DNA from: Margaritifera margaritifera
Taxonomy: Eukaryota; Mollusca; Bivalvia; Unionida; Margaritiferidae
Assembly: GCA_029931535.1 (NCBI GenBank)
Contig: JAQPZY010001536.1
Location: 1,002,001-1,066,000 of the forward strand
DNA length: 64,000 nucleotides
Direction of reading: 5' to 3'
Made by a program: the position numbers and the translations under genes. Numbering within the stretch: the first letter of the stretch is position 1; every line of letters begins with the position of its first letter. The notes under the pieces are model-generated. The model had not been told where the DNA came from. It was given only the letters and a program-made list of their open reading frames with translations, and searched no databases. Positions 22,901 through 33,427 of the stretch are shown piece by piece.

Positions 22901-24095
22901 TCTCCGAACAGTGCATACCCAACTTACGCTCTTCCCGTCCTAAATTTCTCACAGAATTACAAAAACTTGCTGTTGGTGATTCCATATATTATACCAAAAA
23001 CATTTCTGTAATTGATTTGTTCTTGGTGATCTTCACTACTGTTAGAATATTCACTCAATGTTTCAATGTCAACTTCATCATCATCGTCATTATTACATTC
23101 ACTTGTTTTGATATCTGTACTAGGTCAACGTTAGCAACTTAAAACTTTTATTGCACAATATCATATAATGACATTTCAGGTTTTTTTGTTGTTTTGTTCT
23201 CCAAGTCTGAGTCGTTGCAATTTTAAGATAATTCCCATGTTGATTAATTTATCAAGATGCTCCGGATATGTATTTGAAAAATCATACATCTTTTGAGCCT
23301 CTTTTACAAACCCGTTATGATGCATTTAAACAAACAACAACTTAACCTTTTCTGTAACATTTAACACATTCCATTGGTTTGGTAAAATGATGCCACAATT
23401 GTTTATATCCATAAACCCTTTTAAAATACTATGTGTGTCGATTTGTAAATTTTGTGCCATTATATATACACCGCAGTAATTGTCTAATATAATATTTTCG
23501 CATAAACTCTGCCACAGTCAGTGTAAAATATAGCTGGGGCAAAATATTTTTATACAATATACCACAATCAATAATCCTGCAGTGCCACAGTTGATAGAAA
23601 ATATAAGCCATAGTCGGTGTAAAATATAGCTACAGAAAGAAAACAGTAGTGTCATAGCATTTTATACAGTAAACTGGCAATCAATAATCCTACCTTCCAC
23701 AGTAGTATTTTTAGTATCACAGAAAATTGTAGTATAACCACAATCAATCATGTAGTGGATTTGCAGACAGTAAAAGTCGAATAACTGTTTGCATAACAGC
23801 CCGCTTACACGCTCATGCATGTTTGATTATATTTTGTAAACCCAACCGTGCATGTGCTAATATACGACAATCGCGACACATATACTAATAGCCATAGAAG
23901 TTGGTATAAAAGGCACTGACGGATGTCAGTAAAAAAATCCAAAATGCCTATTCTGTCTCTACTATTGTTGTTGTATTTTGGTTTGTACAAGGTGTTACCA
24001 CTTCCTTCCCTATTTAAGATATTAAATATATATTTATTTTTAATGGATGCGTTGTTTTAAAAAAAGGAGTAGTTTTAATTTCATTATATTCTAAA
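22900..24095. other. no gene recognised
   Basis: AT-rich sequence with several short similar phrases around 'ATATAGC', 'CACAGT' and 'AATCAATAATCCT' (23480-23720), suggesting a worn local duplication. No coding feature is supported. Confidence 0.4.
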
Positions 24096-24268
24096 TTACC
24101 AATGTATGAGCAGTCGTTGTGGATCCATTGGTTACATGAGTCACACTGCTCAACCTCGTGTGAATTTAGGACCTGACCATTGGTGCAGAGGCCACAATCA
24201 GCTGTAGAGTTTGGGCAAAAACATTTGTTTTCATACCGGCGCACCTGGAGTAATTCCATTTTTGGCAA
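24014..24268 (-). pseudogene. PHD-finger fragment, probably transposon-derived
   Basis: The minus-strand frame carries 'DCGLCTNGQVLNSHEVEQCD' then 'SCNQWIHNDCSYIG'. This supplies Cys-x2-Cys, Cys-x2-Cys and His-x2-Cys ligands of a PHD zinc finger. The frame is lost before the last Cys pair, so the domain is incomplete. Single PHD fingers of this style, followed by 'L...EY..I', are common in ORF1 or gag-like proteins of invertebrate retroelements. No flanking exon structure was seen. A piece of a host chromatin gene is the alternative. Confidence 0.45.
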
Positions 24269-24274
24269 TCATGG

Positions 24275-25920
24275 CATTGAATGGCCCTATCTTTTTTTCT
24301 AACCTGCTTTGAACATAACCCGCAGCTGTCATTATTGGGGCAATTATTGAGTTCGATATCACCTGCCCAAGTTAGGAATAATGCCAGGTTAGTATGATAT
24401 CCTTGTTTAAAATGTTCCTATAAGTCTGTTTTGTTATGATTGCCTGGTTTGTTGACATGGACGAAATATTGTAGGAGGCTAGAATGGCTCAATTCTGGTT
24501 GGCACAGTAGTTCATCTACACCTCATCTGAGGGCATAGAGAGCTAAAATGATTTTAAAAATGGTAAAATATGAACTGGCTTAACCGTCAGAGAATGCTAG
24601 ATTATTAGATTTGTTTTTTTTTGGATGTGTGTTTTTGGGGCTGTTTTTACTCTTTACGTAGAAGAGTACTTCCTTTGCTTGACTGTCTTTGTCATACGTA
24701 AACAAAAAGATACAATATAATAAATTAATATTGAGTCCGTCAGACACCCCATAAATTGAATAGAGTAGTTTATAGATAAAGAATAGCTCATCTGGCCTCA
24801 GACCACAATTAATTTACCTATATAGTCTACATTTGCTTGTCAGTACTGAACTTTCCACTGTGTCCAAATCCTAACAAATCATATGCTGATGTAAAGTATC
24901 TTCAAAGATGAACTTACGGTGAAGTTCTTGTCATAGGTTAACCGGAATTCTTCTGCGAGGCTGGACTGTAAACAAAGCAATGTGCAATGGGTCACAGATT
25001 TCACTTCTGGATCAGCACCAATGCATCATTACTCACTGTGCTCTGTCGCCAAAATACACACAGACAACCACACATTAATGCTCATATTCTAAACAATAAA
25101 CAATTTCCTTAAATCAATACTAAGAATGCCTAAATCTAATGCATACATCACCACCAAAATAAGAGAGGAAAAAGTGCTCTAAAAATAGACTTGGACTACA
25201 TTCATGGGTACTGAACCGTAAGTATTAATCGTGACCCGATTCCTATCAGGGTTAGAAATTTTCACTTGAATAGAAAAAAACTAAATAAATGTGTCTGAAA
25301 TACTGCTGCAAAGTTTCAATGAATTTGATCCATGCATATAAATTTTATCTGACACCATTGTACTAGAAACACTAGGAAGTACAAAATGGTCGACTGTCAA
25401 AAATGCACAAAACTTAAAGTTAAATGGTGAATTTATTAATTAAGATTAACACTTGAAATAAACTGTAATTAGTTTTTAGTCCTCATACAAATATGGAAAT
25501 TATTTGACATTAAACCTGGCTGTTAAACTCTTCTAGTAGAGTCAATTTTAAAATATGATACATGTTTTTATTTAAAAATTTGAATTTAAATTAAATTTTC
25601 ATGAAAATTTAAAAACTCAGATTGACACATTTTGTTCTTTTGCAACATGTCTCCATTCCTTTATCACAAACATCAATGGTTTCCTTATCAGGTGTGAAGT
25701 AATTAAACCAGGGCCGGTCAATAATAGGTTGCACCTGAAATCTAATAGCATCTGAATACGCTAGTTAGGGGTGGTAACTAAGGTAGTGATTTCATTTTCA
25801 CCCCTGAAGGGTAGGAGCTCTTAGATGTTAGGCTTCCAATAGTAATGAAGATTTGGTGGAGTTCTATGATACCAGGGCAGCACACCGTTTCCTAGTTATA
25901 TGCAGTTATTTTAACTGAAA
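24275..25920. other. no gene recognised
   Basis: AT-rich sequence without supported exons or repeat ends. Confidence 0.4.
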
Positions 25921-25922
25921 CC

Positions 25923-26560
25923 ATGAAAGGGTACACCAAGAAGAAGAAAACTTTTTTTAAGCCAGGAAATATTCCACATAACAAAGGGGTCAGATTTCTG
26001 ACTGATGATACTCTACCAAGTTCCAGTGCTGCATCTGCTCAAGTGACCAGAAGAATGGATGCAGAGAAGTTGTCTCTCATGACCGTGATGAAGCTGACAG
26101 GTGGGGGTCTCCAGTCAGTTGTGGCACCAGACTGTAATGGCACACCTGGGTCTGCTAGAATTCTACGGCCATCATCCAAAGCAAGATTGATCCTGAAAGA
26201 GACAGAAGTGAATAGCATGAGGGGACACATATGATCTGTATGAATAAAAATGTTGAAATGTGGAATGATATCATCATTGTCATGGCAACCAAGACAACAG
26301 ATGTGAGAGACCTTAATTCCAAATTGCTAATGAAATAAAATGGGGACTTGCTAGGAACCATACCATGATGTGTAAAAACTGCAGATTTAATTCACCAGAG
26401 TATAAGCTGTATGAGGAGATAAAAACACCCAGGGTGTGAAACAACTGGATTCCCCTCAGCTTTCTTTGCTGAAAGCTAACTGCAGCACTGCATCTATTGA
26501 GCTGAGGTGTTTTGTTCATAGTGAAAGTAAAACTATACCCGCCAACGGAAGCGGTGTAGG
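25923..26560 (+). pseudogene. Mutator-like transposase ORF, N-terminal half, broken
   Basis: A 103-codon ATG frame starts with a basic leader, 'KKTFFKPGNIPHNKGVRF', then 'DAEKLSLMTVM' and 'GTPGSARILRPSSKARLI'. This is the layout of a widespread invertebrate protein group with a Mutator-like transposase domain ('fpkGh.P.NKG', later 'arlLRP'). After the stop at 26232-26234, frame-shifted homology continues, notably 'MCKNCRFNSPEYKLYEEI' (26368-26421), a Cys-x2-Cys block typical of the same proteins. Stops and shifts follow, and nothing later than this block is recognisable. The start ATG sits after 'GAAACC', a fair initiation context. The copy is dead. Assignment is from remembered family features. 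Confidence 0.5.
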
Positions 26561-26599
26561 TAGGTACAAGTTCTTCTCATTTATTGGTGGAAGATATAT

Positions 26600-27390
26600 A
26601 AAGAAATAGAGACAAACAATTTTATTTCCTTTTAGGTATGTATAAGTGATTAAATATTATGAAGCTATCAATGAATATTAAAAAATAATCTATAATTAGA
26701 ACTTTTCAGATATGTCTGATAGTATCCAAACGGTGAATCCATAGACGTTCTATTTCAGAATAATATTGAATTATGCCCCTTGGTACAATTAGTGTACAAA
26801 GCTTTTAAGATTTTTAAAATTTTATAATATCAGATTTTAAAATTAGAAACAAATTTTTTTAAAAATTATTTTGATAAATAAATATTTAAAAAGAACCACC
26901 ATAGAGGTGATGGTACATTTTTAAACTGTTTAATACTTTTTTCATATTTTTGTCACTTTTCTACAAATAATAAATAAATTATAAAATTTCAGCTCCATTG
27001 TTATTTGTTAGGCAATTTTTATTATATATAAAGAAGTATGGAAAAAGAAAGGACAAGGCTGCTGTATGTATAAAGAAAACTGTCACTGAAAAATAGAAAT
27101 GACCAAAATCCTTGTAAGCCAAATACTTTAAAGTTGGCTCAACCCAACTAAACCAGATTTTGAGTGTTCGTTCATTCGTTCTTTGAATTTAGTTCGTGTG
27201 CGGTCATTCGGCTATGTACGAACAAAATATAAAAAAGCGATGGTTTTGTTTTTAATATATCTGTATCATGTACATATTACTGTAGATACATTTTTGTATC
27301 TTTTACATAGATTTAGGTTTGATCATGAGCATTCAGAAATTTAAAGTTATTGAATTTTTAATATTTCCATAGGTTTACAATGGGAGCTGA
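26600..27390. other. no gene recognised
   Basis: Very AT-rich sequence with no supported feature. Confidence 0.4.
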
Positions 27391-27393
27391 ATC

Positions 27394-27607
27394 ATATATA
27401 CTCGCGTATAAGCTGATACCAATTGCAAACTGCATAGACCCAGATCTGCCGTCGCATAATGCGCCGGCAGATCTCGGTCTATGCAGTTTGTAAGGACTAA
27501 TCAGTAGAACAAACAACGTAGACCCTGATAAGCTGGCTCATTATGTGATGGCAGATCAGGGTCTATGTTGTTTGCATTTGGACCCGGCTTATATGCGAGT
27601 ATATACG
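27394..27607. mobile_element. double-hairpin MITE, copy 2 (best preserved)
   Basis: The ends are imperfect inverted repeats, 'ATATACTCGCGTATAAGC' and, as reverse complement of the right end, 'TATACTCGCATATAAGCC'. Inside are two successive hairpins. The first pairs 'CTGCATAGACCCAGATCTGC' with 'GCAGATCTCGGTCTATGCAG'; the second pairs 'ACAACGTAGACCCTGAT' with 'ATCAGGGTCTATGTTGT'. There is no coding capacity. Relatives are at 8815-9020 and 9727-9780. Confidence 0.8.
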
Positions 27608-27805
27608 ATAGTGCCATGAGTCCTATAGAGAACAACAGCCTTACAGTGGTTCCACATGTGCATGTACAATTAACTTTGCTATACATGCAAAATTCTGGTT
27701 GTATTTGCAGATAACAAGCAAAACAAATACATTTTGTCTACCTAAGAGTAATTTTTAATGAGATATTAAACACACTTTCAGATATGGCAACTGTTGCCAT
27801 GAATG

Positions 27806-27828
27806 GTGTGTGTGTGTGTGTGTGTGTG
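27806..27828. repeat. (GT)n microsatellite
   Basis: About 11 GT units. Confidence 0.95.
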
Positions 27829-27829
27829 C

Positions 27830-29900
27830 ATTGTTACAGAGTATGTAGATTTGACTATGCAAGGTGGGGTGGGGTGCACATAGGTTAATATCTATGGAAT
27901 CAAATTTATAAAGTTTAGACAATTTACCATTTATAGAGTAATTATGGTCACCAATTTGATATGTCCTAGTTGTGCTTTGAAACATTATGCTTCAGATAGG
28001 ATCACTTAGGTCTCTACAACCATACTTAATGCATATGACCCCCCATGATTTTGTGTCCCACCAATTTCATTCAGTGAATGTTTTGGAACTTCATATTTCG
28101 TATTTTAATTGGCTTATGCCTACCTTACTTTAGTTTTAAATTCCATATGTTCTCAAGGAATTTTAAGTAATTCTTGTCATTGTTATTTAAATCTCCTTTT
28201 TTGAAGTAATACATGTACATATAGATAGTCACATTGGCCTTTTACTCATTTATTGCATAATATGACAAGGCTGATAATATATTTCAATCTTAAATTGAAC
28301 AGAGATAAATGGTGATAGCAAACAAGGTAACTTTTGGTTAGCCAGATTTATTTTAATATTTTTTCAGATTTTCTGAAATGAAGCTCAATTACTTAAATGT
28401 TGCCTGAAATGCATCATTGCTATTGTTGGTATGCACGAATTTACAATATAATATAATATTCACTAATGTAATCTTTTGACAAGCAGAACTATGTGCACTG
28501 TTTACTTATCCATTCTACTACCATACATAGGTCTGTCAAGTAAATCAAGGGTGGATATAGGGTGGCAGAGGATAGTTTTGTAAATTGACCTTTGACAAAT
28601 TTCTTAACTTAAGGCTATGATGTGACTTTTCAGATATTATTGTTTAATAATTAAATATATGGATATATTTGTGAATTAGGTGTTTCGGGCATGTGTTGTT
28701 CTTGAAATTGATGTGAGGCATGTACACCTCCCATAGTCAGTTCACAGTATGTAGACAGTGAAATAACAATAGTCAGCTAGGAAGAAGAGCTAGCCACCCG
28801 TAGCAGCAGACATGTGGGTTCAAGGCAAGTAGAATATCTATATACAAAATTGGCTTGGTTGGCAACTATTTTGAATTGCATCAAGCTGTTTAGTACATAA
28901 TGTTTTTCAAAATTATCACCTAGGGAAAGAGCTTGTGTTTGTGCTGTGTACATCACTTGGTGTCAAAAATAACCTTTGGTCGTGAAAACTGCAGGCATAC
29001 ATTTTGGGTTGGGGTGCAGAAACTTTTTTTGCTATGAACTGCTATTGACTTGTCAGGTCATGTGAATAATATTCTTATTCTTTGTTTGAACATAGCTATC
29101 CAAAAATATGGACTTTTTTGACCTCACTTGTGTATTTTATTCTGTATGATTATTTATATTAGGCAGGTTGATGCATCATTAAATTGCTGCATAACAACTC
29201 TCTTGCACCCTCAGGAAATTAGGCTTCTGTAAACTCAAGTGAGCATGCCACTCGGCACTTCAACTTCCCATTCGCAACATTGAGGTCAATCATACCTCGA
29301 ATACATGTCCATATATCCCATTCGGACCACTTTAGCATTTACAAAACAAGGATTGACCGAAAAGCTACGAATAAAGAACTATTTTTTAAATTCGTAACAT
29401 TTTGGGAAATCCTACAGTCTGTCCAATCGCAGAAATAGCCAAGGTAGTTAGAATAGATTCAGGTTTCTTTTTTTGCAAAGATATTTCCGGCGAACAAAAA
29501 GTATGATTTTTTTTCTCTCTGTAAATTACCGCGCCGAGATACATCTGAGACATATTTTAGTCGGCGCTCTACAGATAATACATGCTTCTGAGAGAGTGAC
29601 AGGTGTAAGATGAAGTATTTTGCATTTGCAACATGCACAATGGAGAGAATGTTGGCATACCTCTATGTTACTTTCATGTACTGTGGCTGAAATGTCTTTA
29701 CATATTGTACTTGTGGACACTGGACATGATCTAAGCACACGGCAGACAAAATGGCCGCTCTAAAGTACTCGAAAAATCAGCCTGAATTAGTCAAAAGTGC
29801 ACTATTTTCAGGAGTTATTAAAATAGGGAAACGAATTTTGCCAGAGCAGACAATACCTGCCTCTGAAAGTACTATGAATAAATTACAAAATATCTAAAAA
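27830..29900. other. no gene recognised
   Basis: No supported exon on either strand. A short stretch at 28770-28830 has a tRNA-like 'GTGGGTTCAAGGC' but lacks the rest of a SINE. Confidence 0.35.
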
Positions 29901-29904
29901 GTAA

Positions 29905-30200
29905 AAAAAGTTATCGGCTCTTTTTTTTTATATTTACCTTTGAAGTCCAGGAAGTTAAAATGACTAAGCGGAGCTAGCAGTTTTTTTGAGAGGTGCTCAT
30001 CTTAAGTAAGACCAAGCTGTATACTCTATAACCCAAATTTCACCCATCAATCATACACCAAAATAAAGGGAATTCAAAGTTCTTTTAACAATGTCTAAGA
30101 TATACAAGGTCTTTTTTAAATAGCCAGAACAGCCAGTGAAGAAACCCTGGGTAATTCTTTTTCTTTAAATTTCTAACCCTTATGCAAAGTACGAAACTGG
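29905..30200 (+). repeat. dispersed repeat R1, copy 2
   Basis: It is collinear with 2715-3010, sharing 'ATCGGCTCTTTTTTTTTATA', 'GCGGAGCTAGCAG', 'GTATACTCTATAACCCAAAT', 'AGATATACA' and 'TTTTTCTTTAAAT'. The right edge of similarity is near 'GAGAGCGCC'. Confidence 0.6.
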
Positions 30201-30289
30201 AGAGCGCCACCAAACCCATTTTGGTCTGGCAGAAATAGCCGAGATAGCACCGAATGTTCAACTTCCGAGGACTACAAAATTTCCCGCGA

Positions 30290-31330
30290 GTAGTCACATG
30301 TCTTGCAACGGCCAGTTGTCGTTGAGCTCCTTAAATCGTGCGCCATGTCTCTCGCGATCTAACGCGCTTGTTTCGAGATATATGACGTCATCAGCGGTGT
30401 CACCAGCGTTCTTAAAGAGCGGCAGAATTTAATTATATAGTAAAATCAAACAAAATGAGATTCAAAAAGGTAATTTGATGTAATTTAAAAAAATCATAAT
30501 GAAATCTATGTTTTCACTAATGCCTTTTTTGTGTCATACATTTTGGCCTTGAATTTTCTATTATATGCTAAAGATAGCGCCGCCGATCACATGATGACTT
30601 TGTTTACAAATTTTGAACAGGAATACCAACTTTTGGAATTAATATAACTAGATAGCCAATGTAAATATTTGGTTTTAATCATGTGGGGTTCTTATACAAG
30701 GTAAGAAAAATGTACACTCGAAATGTATATTCAATAAGGACTTTTTTGTTTCAGTATTATTTCATAATAAACATATATTCTACATCAAAAGACATTGAAT
30801 CAATTATAATAAAATGTGTATCCATTCACCAGTCTATTTTTAAATTTCTCTCTTCCTCTGTCTCTCTGTATGTCTGTCCGTCTCTCTCTCAGTCTATTGA
30901 GTCATGTATCTATATGGTAAAGAACAAGCAAGCAGTAATGTAAGTGCACAACCTGCATATAGAATTAACGGAAAAAAATTATTCATTTTAAAATTTATTA
31001 TTTTTTTTTTCTCAAAAACACGGAGACGCTATAAACTAATAATATCCATACCTTGATCTAACTGGCAAGGTCCGGCCATATGCCACGTGACTTTTTAGTG
31101 AGTATCACGAACCATAGACGTCACTTCCGGCAATAAGTAAACATACACACGCTCGGAAAAACGGTAATTATGAACTAATGTACTTGAATGCCAAAAAATT
31201 TTCACGCTGATTAAATCAAGTAGATATAGTTGAACTCTTTATGGTTTATTTGAATAGATTATCATAATATTATAACGAACGCGTTAAAATTCACGTCAAG
31301 TGAACGAAAGGTGGTTGCACGTGGCTATTT
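30290..31330 (+). promoter_or_regulatory. possible promoter region: CRE, E-box and CRE/ETS motifs
   Basis: The stretch has more CpG than its surroundings. It contains TGACGTCA at 30383-30390, CACGTG at 31084-31089, and a composite GACGTCACTTCCGG (CRE half plus ETS site) at 31117-31130. It lies upstream of the THAP fragment on the plus strand, so it may be an element's own promoter. A role for the CBP-like gene at 38 kb is possible but unsupported. No TATA box or transcript evidence is visible. Confidence 0.25.
30355..30530 (+). repeat. dispersed repeat R2, copy 1
   Basis: Shared with 37295-37465 in the same orientation. Landmarks are 'AACGCGCTTGTTTCGAGATA', 'TGACGTCATC', 'AAAATGAGATTCAAA' and 'TTTTCACTAATGCCTT'. 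This copy carries a perfect palindromic CRE (TGACGTCA) where the other has TGATGTCA. Confidence 0.8.
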
Positions 31331-31419
31331 TATTTATATTCAAAACCAGAATCGAATATAAGCTCTAATGAGCGTTTTACCAATATGATTGCGATAGTAA
31401 GTAGTTGTAAAACCTGAAA

Positions 31420-31692
31420 TGCCAAGTCCAGGAAATGTTGCTGTATGTGCAGTGACTATCGTGGAAAGATGTTGATGGCAAAGAAATATCGTTGCATAGG
31501 TTCACGGCAGATACGCATATTAATAAGTGGAAGGACATATGTCGCCTAGTGAAGCTGACATTCAGGTACACGAACAATAATAGATCGATGTGTTCTCACC
31601 ACTTCGTGCATAGATCAGGACCTTCACCGTATGATTATATTCCATCAGTCTTCCAACTTTCGGTATCGGCTAAAACACGGTATTGGTGCTGA
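31420..31692 (+). pseudogene. THAP zinc-finger domain fragment, frameshifted
   Basis: The first part, in one frame, gives a Cys-rich start 'KCCCMCSDYRGKMLMAKKYR' (31433 on). After a shift the next frame gives 'LHRFTADTHINKWKDICRLV', 'NNRSMCSHHF' and 'YDYIPSVF', ending in TGA at 31690-31692. The order Cys-x2-Cys, 'fHrFp.d...kW', 'CS.HF', 'yiPSvF' is that of a THAP (C2CH) DNA-binding domain, known from P-element-like and other DNA transposases and from host factors. Nothing after the THAP domain is coding here. The last 26 bases belong to an inverted repeat shared with 37215-37240. It is a remnant of a THAP-bearing transposon or a broken host exon. Confidence 0.5.
31667..31692 (+). repeat. 26-bp inverted repeat, left copy
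   Basis: It begins CGGCTAAAACACGG and ends TTGGTGCTGA, and is a perfect reverse complement of 37215-37240. It overlaps the end of the THAP fragment. It may be the left terminal repeat of the element carrying the 32.7-36.3 kb gene, or simply a conserved piece of an older THAP-bearing element present twice in opposite orientation. Confidence 0.75.
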
Positions 31693-32257
31693 TAAAGGAA
31701 TTTTCATGTTATATGCATGAAATAGAAAAATTAAACAAGATATGAACCAATTTTAAAGATTGGTAAGCCTGGCATATACCTCTCTTACTTTCCTGAAAAT
31801 TTCAAGAGGTTAGTGTAACCCATTGTTGAGATATGCATGGAAACAAGCTCTAAAAATGGCCATTTTTGAGCGTTATGTAGTCTCACTCGAAAAAAGCTTG
31901 AATATAAAATAGAGAATTCTCTAAATATCATACTGAAATTATGCATTTATTGGTCTGGTTTTATGCGGAATTCTATCCTGCAAATATTGCTTCTTGAATT
32001 AAAGAAATCGGTAAAATATTATGGATTTTATAAGCAAAATACCGTCAGTAGAAGTTTTGTTTCAACACTGAAATTCAAACACTAATCTGTTGTTATATGC
32101 CAACATTTTGTACAAAATAACATTCATTATAACTTTTATTGACATCTAGAACTCGACTTTATATTATAATAAGTAGTAAAACCATTTAAATCACATGGCT
32201 AGCCAAGATATTCGATTGAGAGCTTGTTCTTTGTCAAACTTTCCAGTTCTAAATTTT

Positions 32258-33164
32258 GTAGTGTCTGTAACCTTTACAAGTTTATATGGCAATAATTTTG
32301 TTGTTTCATTATGGAAAAGTATAAATCCTACAAAGGCTCATGTGTATCCATGTGATGTCCAAGTTGGCCAAAATTGGTGGTGCTGTATTGTACCATTAAA
32401 AAACAGCAACTCAATAAAAAAAGTTACAGACAATACACAAACAGGTATAAAAATGAAAGATAAAAGTATTGTTCTACTTGTCATTAAAACATTGTTTTTC
32501 TCAATAGAAAGTTCCATCTTATGTGATGTAATGTTGCATCATCTATTTACCTCTGCAGCCAAGAGCAAAAAAGTGATGCAATAACTCTCTTGATTGAATA
32601 TTGCATCATTCTTGCAGCACTGTCTGTTTGAGTAATTTACTACAAGACAATGTAACCTGAATTTCTTATCCTAGAAGAAGCTGCCTAATTACTTTTTCTG
32701 TTCTTTACCATGGTACATCCCTAAGACATGGGAAGACGACAAAAGCAAACCTCTGGGAACAACTCTGGTAAGTTTGTATTGAATGGTAAACCACACTCTT
32801 AAATTGTAGTGTCTGTAACCAATATCCCCTTTTTATACTATCTATGACTTTATCCCTGTTTTTTTTTAAAAAAATGAAGCCAAATTATGTTTCCTATTAC
32901 AGTATTGATGTGTAAGGCTAAATTTTGACATATTGTCTGTCTGCAATTTGTAATATTTTGGTATATTTATAGTTTCTTTCATCTAGATTTCTGATAACAG
33001 GCAACATTTTCAGTGATTTCTTACAATATGCAATTGAAACTGAGTATTTTTGCATTCCATATCATTAGACTAGTAAATTCAAACAGAAATATTATGAGAA
33101 TTCAATGAGCTCAGACTTAGTATTGGATACATTGCTGATATTGTCAAATGGTTACAGACACTAC
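32258..33164 (+). repeat. subterminal motif cluster, left (three copies)
   Basis: GTAGTGTCTGTAACC occurs at 32258-32272 and 32806-32820, and as exact reverse complement at 33150-33164. The match is 15 of 15 in all three. One copy lies in the intron of the transposase-like gene just after exon 1; the inverted one is also in that intron. Confidence 0.9.
32728..32767 (+). CDS. transposase-like gene, first coding exon
   Basis: ATG at 32728 opens 13 codons (MGRRQKQTSGNNS) plus one base and is followed by a consensus donor GTAAGT at 32768. The basic leader, the donor, and an in-phase acceptor at 33426-33427 (TTTTAG) join it to the large exon; the split Gly codon is completed there. Upstream of the ATG no longer coding frame is seen. 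The model is inferred from splice signals only. Confidence 0.5.
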
Positions 33165-33427
33165 TAGACATGTGAATTGACCCGACTGTTGTTTACATTA
33201 TTAAGGAAAGTGTGCAATCATTGTAAATGCTAGAACATTGAATAATCATCAGGTTTTATGCTATTTCTTTTTCAATCAGATACTTTTCTTTAAGAATCTA
33301 CAGGTTATTCCAGTTTGCTTATGTATGAAAGCATATTGCGTACTCATTACAAGTATGTTTTGTAAAGTCTAAATTTCATCCGTATACATAGAGGAACAAA
33401 AATGAGAATGAAGTTGTTTGCTTTTAG

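Noticed and set aside
28770..28830. tRNA-like B box GTGGGTTCAAGGC
   Set aside because: No matching A box, core or tail nearby, so neither a tRNA gene nor a SINE can be supported.
32195..32584. 129-codon frame before the transposase-like gene
   Set aside because: Contains one of the subterminal motifs and no recognisable domain; probably non-coding element sequence.
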